From positions 270,875-334,874 of the forward strand of contig NZ_LMIR01000001.1 in assembly GCF_001429165.1 (NCBI RefSeq): a stretch of 64,000 nucleotides of DNA, given 5' to 3'. How positions within the stretch are numbered: the first letter of the stretch is position 1; every line of letters starts with the position of its first letter. Below the pieces are notes generated by a model. It ran no database searches, had not been told where the DNA came from, and saw only the letters and a list, made by a program, of their open reading frames with translations. Of the stretch, positions 1 to 7,112 are shown piece after piece. The position numbers were made by a program, and so were the translations under genes. This stretch comes from Agromyces sp. Root81 (GTDB lineage: Bacteria > Actinomycetota > Actinomycetes > Actinomycetales > Microbacteriaceae).

Positions 1-1
1 C

Positions 2-394
2 CTGTTCACGGTCAACCTGCAGACCACCGAGTGGGTGCAGTACTCCGAGGACCGCACGTCCGACGTGTACCCGGCCTACCAGCTGGGCTGGTTCCCCGAC
101 TACTCGGACGCCGACAACTACGTCACGCCGTTCTTCCTGATCGAGAACTTCCTCGCGAACCACTACGTGAACCAGGAAGTCAACGACCTGATCATCGAGC
201 AGGCGTCGACGCTCGACCCGGCGGCCCGCACCGCACTCATCGAGGAGATCCAGCAGAAGGTGGCGGCCGACCTGTCGACCGTCCCGTACCTGCAGGGCGC
301 TCAGGTCGCAGTGACCGGCACCGACGTCGAGGGCACCGACCAGACGCTCGACGCGTCGTTCAAGTTCCGCTACGCGGCACTGTCGAAGGGCTGA
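2..394 (+). CDS. Peptide ABC transporter substrate-binding protein, C-terminal end (partial)
   Basis: The reading frame is open from the window edge to TGA at 392-394, giving the last 130 residues. It is the C-terminal part of a family 5 (DppA/OppA-like) extracellular solute-binding protein: it carries the typical stretch LGWFPDYSDADNY followed by an NDLI...AST segment and a DLSTVPYLQG segment, all usual near the end of this family. The mature protein would be a lipoprotein on the outer face of the membrane that hands peptides to the permeases encoded next. The start, signal peptide and most of the binding cleft lie outside the window. A strong hairpin follows before the permease genes, so this abundant component may be expressed above the rest of the operon. 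Confidence 0.85.
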   Translation: MFTVNLQTTEWVQYSEDRTSDVYPAYQLGWFPDYSDADNYVTPFFLIENFLANHYVNQEVNDLIIEQASTLDPAARTALIEEIQQKVAADLSTVPYLQGAQVAVTGTDVEGTDQTLDASFKFRYAALSKG

Positions 395-431
395 GTCGCC
401 TGAACGGCTAGAGTCTCTTCTACGCAAGGAA

Positions 432-463
432 CGGGTGGCCCGCTCTCCGGAGCGGGCCACCCG
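432..463 (+). terminator. Hairpin after the binding-protein gene
   Basis: A perfect 14-bp inverted repeat (432-445 with 450-463) closes a TCCG loop and is followed by a short CATTTCC stretch. It sits 37 bases after the stop codon of the substrate-binding protein and 30 bases before the permease start. In many binding-protein operons such a hairpin attenuates read-through or protects the 3' end of the first message. Here it could be a partial terminator. Confidence 0.7.
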
Positions 464-493
464 CATTTCCAGCCCACACCCGATTGGCGAACA

Positions 494-1585
494 TTGACCT
501 CAACGACGACGGCGCCCGCCAGTAGCGCGTCCCCCGAAAAACGGCGACCACCGAAGTCCTCAGGTGGCGGTCTCGGCCGCTACATCATCGTGCGGGCGCT
601 CCTCATCATCCCGACGGTGTTCATCCTCGTCACCCTGGTCTTCGTGCTCATGCGCTCGACCGGTGACCCGATCACCGCCAAGCTCGGCGGCCAGCTCCCG
701 GCCGACCAGCTCGCCGAGCGCATCCACGCCGCCGGCTACGACCGCCCGATCATCGTGCAGTACCTCGAGTACCTCGGCCAGATCGCGACCGGCAACTTCG
801 GCACCACGCTGACCGACAACCGTCCGGTCACCGAGATCCTGTTCACGTACGGCGCCGCGACCCTCGAGCTCGCGTTCTACTCGCTCCTCGTCGCCTTCGT
901 CATCGGCATCCCGTTCGGACTCATCGCGGCGTACTTCCGCGACAAGGGCCAGGATGCCTCGCTGCGCGTGTTCGCCATCCTCTGCTACGCGACCCCGGTC
1001 TTCTTCGCCGGCCTGCTGCTGAAGCTCGTCTTCTCGGTCTGGCTCGGCTGGCTGCCGGTCGCCGGACGCGCATCCGTCGGCGCACAACTCCAGATGGAGG
1101 TCCTGCCCAACAAGACGGGCCTGTACACGATCGACGCCATCATGACGGGCAACCCGGCGGTGCTCGGCGACGTGCTGGCCCACGCCGTGCTGCCGGCGAT
1201 CGCACTCGGCCTCCTCACCGCCGGCGTGTTCCTCCGGCTCGTGCGCACGAACGTCATCGGCACGCTCTCGACCGACTACGTCGATGCAGCCCGGTCGCGC
1301 GGCGTCAGCGAGTACCGACTCGTGCGCAAGCACGCCTACCGTCCCGCGCTCATCCCGATCATCACCGTCATCGGCCTGCAGATCGCGCTCCTCCTCGGCG
1401 GCGCGGTGCTCACTGAGACGACCTTCGAGTGGAAGGGCCTCGGCTTCATGCTCGCCGAGTATCTCCAGGCCCGCGACTTCGTCGCGGTGCAGGGCATCGT
1501 CGCCCTGCTCGCCGTGATCGTCGCGCTCACGAACTTCATCGTCGACATCATCGCGGCGCTCATCGACCCGAGGGTGAGGTACTGA
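494..1585 (+). CDS. Peptide ABC transporter permease, DppB type
   Basis: This 363-residue inner-membrane permease would form half of the translocation pore of a dipeptide/oligopeptide importer. After a Ser/Thr/Pro-rich N-terminus (residues 1-28) comes a first hydrophobic helix (about 30-52), a long external loop, and about five more helices. The conserved cytoplasmic coupling (EAA) loop is seen near residue 262 as DYVDAARSRG followed by RKHAYRPALIP. The C-terminus IDPRVRY is typical of the DppB branch. The chosen start is TTG at 494; no clear ribosome-binding site precedes it, so a later start is possible. One base separates it from the next permease gene. Confidence 0.88.
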   Translation: MTSTTTAPASSASPEKRRPPKSSGGGLGRYIIVRALLIIPTVFILVTLVFVLMRSTGDPITAKLGGQLPADQLAERIHAAGYDRPIIVQYLEYLGQIATGNFGTTLTDNRPVTEILFTYGAATLELAFYSLLVAFVIGIPFGLIAAYFRDKGQDASLRVFAILCYATPVFFAGLLLKLVFSVWLGWLPVAGRASVGAQLQMEVLPNKTGLYTIDAIMTGNPAVLGDVLAHAVLPAIALGLLTAGVFLRLVRTNVIGTLSTDYVDAARSRGVSEYRLVRKHAYRPALIPIITVIGLQIALLLGGAVLTETTFEWKGLGFMLAEYLQARDFVAVQGIVALLAVIVALTNFIVDIIAALIDPRVRY

Positions 1586-1586
1586 C

Positions 1587-2660
1587 ATGTCGACCGACAC
1601 CGTCATCCGCGCGCCGAAGCGGCGCCTCCGCGACCGCATTCCGGTCGTGCACCAGTTGCGCCAGAGCGTGGGCCTCCAGCGCGGAATGCTCATCGCGGGC
1701 CTCGTGCTCACCGGCATCTTCGTGTTCGTCGCGATCTTCGCTCCGCTCATCGCACCGTACGGCTTCGCACAGCTGCGTGACGCAGCGGGGCCCTTCGGCA
1801 GCCAGCAGCCGCCCTCGGCCGAACACCTCTTCGGTACGACCGTCGGCGGCTACGACGTGCTCTCCCGGGTGCTGTGGGGGGCGCAGACCGCCATTCTCGT
1901 CATCATCATCGCGGTCACCCTCTCGCTCTTCGCCGGCGTGCTGCTCGGTCTCGTCTCGGGGTACTTCGGCGGCTGGCTCGATCGCGTGCTCGTCGTGCTC
2001 TGCGACGCCATCTACGCGTTCCCGTCGCTGCTGCTCGCGATCGTCATGGCGATCGTCATCTCGGGCGGGCAGTCGAACCTGTGGGGCGGTGTCTTCGCCG
2101 CGGCGATCTCGATCACGGTCGTCTTCATCCCGCAGTACTTCCGGGTGATCCGCGCCGAGACGGTGCGCATCAAGGCCGAGGCCTATGTCGAGTCGGCCAA
2201 GGTGCTCGGCGCCTCCAACAGCCGTGTCATGTTCCGGCACGTGCTTCGCAACTCCACGCGCACGCTGCCGCTCATCTTCACGCTGAACTCGTCCGAGGCG
2301 ATCCTGACGCTGGCGGGCCTCGGCTTCCTCGGCTTCGGCATCGAGCCGACGGCGGCCGCGGAGTGGGGCTACGACCTCAACAAGGCACTGTCCGACGTCT
2401 CGAGCGGCATCTGGTGGACGGCGCTCTACCCGGGCCTCGCGATCGTGCTCGTGGTGCTCGGCATCACACTCGTCGGCGAGAGCCTGAACGACCTGGCCGA
2501 CCCGCGACTGCGCGGCCGTCGTCGCGTCGCGCAGGCCTCGGGCGAGGTCGCAGAGACGTCCGTCGTTCCCGGCGGCACGCTCGTCGCCGGCCCGGGTGGC
2601 CTCGCGGGACTCGAAGACGGCGAATCATTCGACGAACACGGAATCGGGGTGCGGTCATGA
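1587..2660 (+). CDS. Peptide ABC transporter permease, DppC type
   Basis: This 357-residue permease is the partner of the upstream DppB-like protein. It has a cytoplasmic N-terminus, a first helix at about residues 37-57, the family motif HLFGTT-GGYDVLSR near residues 78-92, and a coupling loop near residue 205 (AEAYVESAKVLGAS). The last helix is followed by LNDLADPRLRGRR, usual for the family, and then by an unusually long tail of roughly 45 residues rich in Gly, Val and acidic residues. It starts with ATG one base after the previous stop and overlaps the ATPase gene by ATGA, so translation is probably coupled. Confidence 0.9.
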   Translation: MSTDTVIRAPKRRLRDRIPVVHQLRQSVGLQRGMLIAGLVLTGIFVFVAIFAPLIAPYGFAQLRDAAGPFGSQQPPSAEHLFGTTVGGYDVLSRVLWGAQTAILVIIIAVTLSLFAGVLLGLVSGYFGGWLDRVLVVLCDAIYAFPSLLLAIVMAIVISGGQSNLWGGVFAAAISITVVFIPQYFRVIRAETVRIKAEAYVESAKVLGASNSRVMFRHVLRNSTRTLPLIFTLNSSEAILTLAGLGFLGFGIEPTAAAEWGYDLNKALSDVSSGIWWTALYPGLAIVLVVLGITLVGESLNDLADPRLRGRRRVAQASGEVAETSVVPGGTLVAGPGGLAGLEDGESFDEHGIGVRS

Positions 2661-4345
2661 GCACGGTCGTCAGCATCGAAGGGCTCGGCGTCTCGTTCGC
2701 GACCGACGCGGGCGCGGTGAAGGCCGTCGACGGCGTCTCGCTGAAGGTCGAACGCGGCGAGGTGCTCGCGATCGTCGGCGAGTCGGGCAGCGGCAAGACC
2801 GTCACGGCGAAGACCATCCTCGGCCTGCTGCCCGAAACGGCCACCACGAGCGGTGCCGTCCTCCTCTCGAACAAGGCGGGCACGTCTGAGAGCGATGTCG
2901 TTGCCCTCTCGAAGAAGCAGCTCCGCGAGGTCCGGGGCACGGACGTCGCGATGGTGTTCCAGGAGCCCTCCACGGCACTGAACCCCGTGTACACGGTCGG
3001 CTGGCAGATCATCGAGGGCCTCCGCGCCCATACGTCGATCTCGCAGAAGGACGCCCGGGCGAAGGCGATCGAGATCCTCGGCCGGGTCGGCATCCCCGAC
3101 CCGGAGCACCGCATCGACCACTACCCGCACCAGTTCTCCGGTGGTCAGAAGCAGCGCATCGTGATCGCGATGGCGCTCGTGCTCGACCCGGGCCTGATCG
3201 TCGCCGACGAGCCGACCACGGCGCTCGACGTGACCGTGCAGGCCGAGATCCTCGACCTGCTGCGCCGATGCCGTGACGAGTTCGGCATGGGCATCGTGCT
3301 GATCACCCACAACATGGGCGTCGTCGCCGACCTCGCCGACCGCGTGGCCGTGATGTACCAGGGCAAGGTCGTCGAGGAGGCCGACGCGAAGACGCTCTTC
3401 GCATCGCCGAAGGCGGAGTACACGAAGGCGCTCCTCGCCGCGGTTCCCTATGTCGGCACCGGCACGGCCAGTGCGATCGAGCGCGCGGCGCAGCGACCGG
3501 CCGACTGGGTCGAGCAGGCACCGGTCGTCGAGGCATCCGGGCTCGAGATCGTCTACCCCGGCCGCTTCGGGCGCCCGGGCTTCCAGGCCGTCGGCGGTGT
3601 CGACTTCGTGATCCGTCCAGGCGAAGTGCTCGGGCTCGTGGGGGAGTCGGGGTCGGGCAAGACCACCATCGGTCGTGCGATCGCCGGCCTGACGAAGGTC
3701 ACCGGCGGTTCGCTCCGCGTGCTCGGCCATGAGATGAACGGCGTGCGCGAGCGCGAATTCCGGCCGCTGCGCAGCCGAATCGGGTTCGTCTTCCAGGACC
3801 CGGCGTCGAGCTTCAACCCGCTGCTGACGATCGCCGAGTGCGTCGCCGAGCCGCTCGTCATCCACGGCAGGGCCTCGAACCCCGCCAAGGCGCGTGCGCG
3901 CGTCGACGAGCTGCTCGAGGCGGTGCAACTGCCGAAGGCCTACGGCGACCGGTACCCGCACGAACTCTCGGGCGGGCAGCGCCAGCGCGCGAGCCTCGCA
4001 CGGGCGCTCGCGCTCGAGCCCGAACTGCTGATCGCCGACGAGCCGACCTCGGCGCTCGACGTCTCGGTGCAGGCCCGCGTGCTCGAGCTCTTCGCCGAGC
4101 TGCAGCGCGAGTTCGGCTTCGCCTCGCTCTTCATCAGCCACGACCTGGCCGTCGTCGACATCCTCGCCGACCGCATCGCGGTGCTCTACCGCGGCGCCCT
4201 CGTCGAGGAGGGCACGGGTGCAGAGGTGCTCGGCGCGCCGAGCGACCCGTACACGCAGCGGCTGCTCGCATCGCTCCCCGTTCCCGACCCGGTCGCCCAG
4301 GCCGAACGGCGCGAAGAGCTCCGCCGTCTCCGGGAGGCCGTGTGA
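2657..4345 (+). CDS. Double-domain peptide ABC transporter ATPase
   Basis: This 562-residue protein carries two complete ABC ATPase domains in tandem, equivalent to DppD and DppF fused. The first domain has Walker A GESGSGKT at residues 41-48, signature FSGGQKQR and Walker B LIVADEPTTALD. The second has Walker A GESGSGKTT near residue 330, signature LSGGQRQR and Walker B LLIADEPTSALD. Both have the H-loop (THN and SHD) and the oligopeptide-type C-terminal extension after each domain. It energises the two permeases from the cytoplasmic face. The true start is the ATG at 2657, overlapping the preceding stop; the frame is open further upstream but that part is a shadow of the permease gene. Confidence 0.92.
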   Translation: MSTVVSIEGLGVSFATDAGAVKAVDGVSLKVERGEVLAIVGESGSGKTVTAKTILGLLPETATTSGAVLLSNKAGTSESDVVALSKKQLREVRGTDVAMVFQEPSTALNPVYTVGWQIIEGLRAHTSISQKDARAKAIEILGRVGIPDPEHRIDHYPHQFSGGQKQRIVIAMALVLDPGLIVADEPTTALDVTVQAEILDLLRRCRDEFGMGIVLITHNMGVVADLADRVAVMYQGKVVEEADAKTLFASPKAEYTKALLAAVPYVGTGTASAIERAAQRPADWVEQAPVVEASGLEIVYPGRFGRPGFQAVGGVDFVIRPGEVLGLVGESGSGKTTIGRAIAGLTKVTGGSLRVLGHEMNGVREREFRPLRSRIGFVFQDPASSFNPLLTIAECVAEPLVIHGRASNPAKARARVDELLEAVQLPKAYGDRYPHELSGGQRQRASLARALALEPELLIADEPTSALDVSVQARVLELFAELQREFGFASLFISHDLAVVDILADRIAVLYRGALVEEGTGAEVLGAPSDPYTQRLLASLPVPDPVAQAERREELRRLREAV

Positions 4346-5202
4346 TGCGTGGCGCAGCCCACGGCTACCCGATCGTGCTCGACGACCTGTCGGCCGAATA
4401 TCCGGCGAGAGGCCCGAGTCCGGCGCACGTCGCGCTGCACGGCCTGAGCCTCACGGTCGCGCCCGGGGAGGTGCTCGGCCTGCTCGGCAGTGCGGGCAGC
4501 GGCAAGAGCACCCTCGCGAAGCTGCTCTCGGGCATCGCGTTCGAGATGCGCCCGGCCGAGGGACGTCCGGTCATCACGGGCGGCGACGCCGCCGTGCTCG
4601 GCCAATCGCTGCGGGGCATCCCGAAGCGCAAGCTCCCCGAGTACCGGTTCCACGTCGGCTACCTTCCCCAAGACGCCGCCTCGACCCTGCCCGCCGACCG
4701 CACGGTCGCGGAGATCATCGGCGAGCCGATCCTCGAACGCGACCGCCGGTACAACGCGCGTGCGCTCGCGACCCGGGTCGCGACGATGCTCGACGGTGTG
4801 CGGCTCTCGCTCGGCAAGCTCGACAAGTACCCGTACGAGCTCTCGGGCGGGCAGCGGCAGCGGGTCGCGCTGGCGCGAGCGCTCGTGCTCGGACCGTCGG
4901 TGCTGATCGCCGACGAACCCACGGCGGGCATCGACCTCACGGTGCGCGACGTCGTCGCGCAGCTGATCGGCGAGCTCCGCCATGAGCACACCTTCTCGGC
5001 GGTCATCATCAGCCACGACCTGCCCGTGCTGCGCAGCACTGCGGAGCGCGTCGCGGTGCTCGATCGGGGCCGCCTCGTGGCCATCGGCACGATCGACGAG
5101 GTGCTCGACGACCCGAAGCATCCGTACGTGATGGCCCTGGCCGGTGCGCTCGACGCCGGTCACGCGGTGATCGACGACCTCGACCTGGGCCCTTCGGTAT
5201 GA
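4345..5202 (+). CDS. Additional peptide-type ABC ATPase
   Basis: This 285-residue single ABC ATPase has an intact Walker A (GSAGSGKST near residue 50), LSGGQRQR signature, Walker B LIADEPTAGID and SHD switch. It resembles the DppF/GsiA branch. It starts at ATG 4345 in a TGATG overlap with the double ATPase and itself overlaps the next gene by ATGA. The preceding gene already encodes two nucleotide-binding domains, so this is a third one in a single operon. It could replace one half of the fused protein, serve another permease pair, or form an alternative complex; the sequence does not decide. Confidence 0.88.
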   Translation: MRGAAHGYPIVLDDLSAEYPARGPSPAHVALHGLSLTVAPGEVLGLLGSAGSGKSTLAKLLSGIAFEMRPAEGRPVITGGDAAVLGQSLRGIPKRKLPEYRFHVGYLPQDAASTLPADRTVAEIIGEPILERDRRYNARALATRVATMLDGVRLSLGKLDKYPYELSGGQRQRVALARALVLGPSVLIADEPTAGIDLTVRDVVAQLIGELRHEHTFSAVIISHDLPVLRSTAERVAVLDRGRLVAIGTIDEVLDDPKHPYVMALAGALDAGHAVIDDLDLGPSV

Positions 5203-6215
5203 CGGATGCCGCGGCGTCCGCGCCGCGCGCACGACATCGCGTCGTGCACGGCGCATCGGGAGCGCATCGCGCCGGCCCCACGCCGGTCGAATCGGGGCCG
5301 ATCGCGATCCTGCCTTCGGCCGAGCCGGCGTTCGTCGACGCGGTCGAGCGGGCCGGGGGAACCGTCGCCCAGCTGACGGCGGCGACGCGCGGGCTCGTGT
5401 GGACCGCGGCATCCGGAAGCGACGAACTCACCCGGGTGATCGACGAGCACCCCTCGATCGGCTGGCTGCAGCTGCCGTGGGCGGGCGTCGACGCATTCGC
5501 CGAGCTGATCGAGCACGCCGCCGGCGACGGCCGGGTCTGGACCAGTGCGAAGGGCGCATATGCGCAGCCGGTCGCCGAGCACGCGCTCATGCTCGTGCTC
5601 GCGGTGCTCCGCGAGCTGCCGAGACGCGTCGAGGCGCGCGCGTGGCAGGCCGACGAACTCGGCCGCACGCTGTACGGCGCCGACGTCGTGATCGTCGGTG
5701 CCGGCGGCATCGCCGTCGAACTCATGCGTCTGCTCGAGCCGTTCGGCGCCCACGTGACCGTCGTACGGCGCAGCGCCGAGCCGGTCGCCGGCGCCGAACG
5801 GACCGTGCAGACGGCGCGGCTCGGCGAGGTGCTCGCCGACGCCGACGTGGTCCTGCTCGCGGCGGCGCTCACGGGCGACTCCCGCGGACTGATCGGCGAG
5901 GCGGAACTGCAGCGGATGCCCCGCGGCGCCGTGCTCGTGAACGTCGCACGCGGCGGCCTCGTCGACACCGACGCGCTCGTCGCCGCGCTCGAATCGGGCC
6001 ACCTCGGCGGGGCCGGGCTCGACGTGACCGATCCCGAACCGCTGCCGGCGGGGCATCCGCTCTGGCAGACGCCGAACTGCATCGTGACGCCGCACGTCGC
6101 CGACACCGAGGAGATGACGGTGCCGCTCTTCGCCGAGCGCATCTCCGCGAACGTGCGCGCGTTCCTCGACGACGGCGACTTCGAGGGCCGGATCGATCCC
6201 GTCGCGGGGTACTGA
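5199..6215 (+). CDS. D-isomer-specific 2-hydroxyacid dehydrogenase
   Basis: A 338-residue NAD(P)-dependent dehydrogenase of the D-2-hydroxyacid family. The Rossmann dinucleotide-binding loop is VGAGGIAVELMR. The catalytic Arg is in VLVNVARGGLVD, the Glu in DVTDPEPLPAGHP, and the catalytic His in NCIVTPHVAD. Length is normal for the family (about 310-340), although the first 30 residues are low-complexity. It overlaps the ATPase gene by ATGA and is the last gene of the transporter operon. A role in reducing or oxidising a 2-oxo/2-hydroxy acid linked to the imported substrate is inferred from context only. The true substrate cannot be read from sequence. Confidence 0.85.
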   Translation: MTDAAASAPRARHRVVHGASGAHRAGPTPVESGPIAILPSAEPAFVDAVERAGGTVAQLTAATRGLVWTAASGSDELTRVIDEHPSIGWLQLPWAGVDAFAELIEHAAGDGRVWTSAKGAYAQPVAEHALMLVLAVLRELPRRVEARAWQADELGRTLYGADVVIVGAGGIAVELMRLLEPFGAHVTVVRRSAEPVAGAERTVQTARLGEVLADADVVLLAAALTGDSRGLIGEAELQRMPRGAVLVNVARGGLVDTDALVAALESGHLGGAGLDVTDPEPLPAGHPLWQTPNCIVTPHVADTEEMTVPLFAERISANVRAFLDDGDFEGRIDPVAGY

Positions 6216-6256
6216 GCCGCGTGCACTCCTGCCGGCCAAGTCGAGGTGGCCTCGGA

Positions 6257-6286
6257 TTGGGAGTCGGGCGAACCTTTTGCTAGAGT
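6257..6286 (+). promoter_or_regulatory. Putative sigma-70 promoter of tRNA-Asn
   Basis: TTGGGA at 6257-6262 and TAGAGT at 6281-6286 are 18 bases apart, and the -10 element ends 20 bases before the first tRNA base. TAGAGT-like -10 elements are common in front of stable RNA genes in this bacterial group. Confidence 0.5.
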
Positions 6287-6306
6287 ATCCATCGCTGAAC
6301 AAGCGA

Positions 6307-6379
6307 TCCTCCATAGCTCAATTGGCAGAGCAATCGGCTGTTAACCGGTAGGTTCTTGGTTCGAGTCCAAGTGGGGGAG
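6307..6379 (+). tRNA. tRNA-Asn (anticodon GTT)
   Basis: A 73-base cloverleaf: acceptor TCCTCCA (6307-6313) pairs with TGGGGGA (6372-6378) with one G-U, the anticodon stem ATCGG/CCGGT encloses loop CTGTTAA with GTT at 6340-6342, and the T arm is CTTGG-TTCGAGT-CCAAG (6355-6371). The discriminator is G, and CCA is not encoded. A terminator follows 4 bases later. Confidence 0.96.
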
Positions 6380-6383
6380 CGAC

Positions 6384-6416
6384 AAGCCCCGCATTCCATG
6401 TGAATGCGGGGCTTTT
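6384..6416 (+). terminator. Rho-independent terminator after tRNA-Asn
   Basis: A 13-bp perfect stem (6384-6396 with 6402-6414) with a 5-base loop is followed by a short T run (TTTTCTG across the stem end). It is placed immediately after the tRNA. Confidence 0.85.
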
Positions 6417-6567
6417 CTGTTGCGTCACGGCGTTCAGGTGCCAGCAGGGTGCTCGCGGCGGGCCGGTGGTAACGATTTTGACGCGCGCTCGGCAAAGATG
6501 ATCTACTTCGCGGGATGGGTTTCCACCCAACGTGGTACACGCCGACCGTCGAAACCGTGGAGGAGCA

Positions 6568-7104
6568 ATGTCTGCAACCCGTCGCCCTTCGCGACGATGC
6601 TCTCCGGGGCATGAGCGCGGCCGCAGGATCTCGTCGGCGACACGCCCCGTGCTCTCGCGAATCCTCATGATCGCGCTGCCATTGCTCGTGCTCACGCCGG
6701 CCATCGACCTGCTCACCCGAGCCGAGCCGCTTCCGGAGACGATCGAGTTGCTCGCACTGATCATGGTCGCCGCATCCGCGGTCTTCATCTTCTTCTGGTT
6801 GACGGCTCGGGGCATGGTCGCACTGGTCTACGATGCCGGCGACGAGCTGCGTATCGGCATCCGCCAACGGCCCATCCCGTTGTCATCCATCACGAGCTAC
6901 ACGTACCACGCGCCGAGGAAAGCGCGGGACACGGTTCGGATCGAGGTCAGGACGAGGGCCCATCGCCGTGGTGGGTTCATCTACGTCGCGATCGACCAGC
7001 GCACAACGCTCACCGGTTCCCCGGTCCCGGAGACATTCACCCACTTGCACGCACGCATCCTGACCGCCCGCCGTGAGGCGCTTTCGCCTTCGCGACTCCA
7101 CTGA
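6568..7104 (+). CDS. Small membrane protein of unknown function
   Basis: 178 residues. The start is ATG 6568, preceded by a strong GGAGGAG ribosome-binding site 4 bases upstream. A basic N-terminus (about 30 residues) is followed by two hydrophobic helices (about 33-52 and 65-85) in a hairpin, then a roughly 90-residue soluble domain with alternating beta-strand-like segments. This architecture resembles bacterial PH-domain-like membrane proteins, but I see no diagnostic motif. It lies 8 bases upstream of the large TPR-like gene, so the two are probably co-transcribed. Function unknown. Confidence 0.7.
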   Translation: MSATRRPSRRCSPGHERGRRISSATRPVLSRILMIALPLLVLTPAIDLLTRAEPLPETIELLALIMVAASAVFIFFWLTARGMVALVYDAGDELRIGIRQRPIPLSSITSYTYHAPRKARDTVRIEVRTRAHRRGGFIYVAIDQRTTLTGSPVPETFTHLHARILTARREALSPSRLH

Positions 7105-7112
7105 GAGGTGAC

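Noticed and set aside
560-1750. Minus-strand frame opposite the first permease gene
   Set aside because: Arg/Asp/Glu-rich shadow translation of a membrane protein gene.
2426-4141. Long open frame on the minus strand opposite the double ATPase gene
   Set aside because: Typical antisense shadow in high-GC DNA; the plus strand has complete ABC ATPase motifs.
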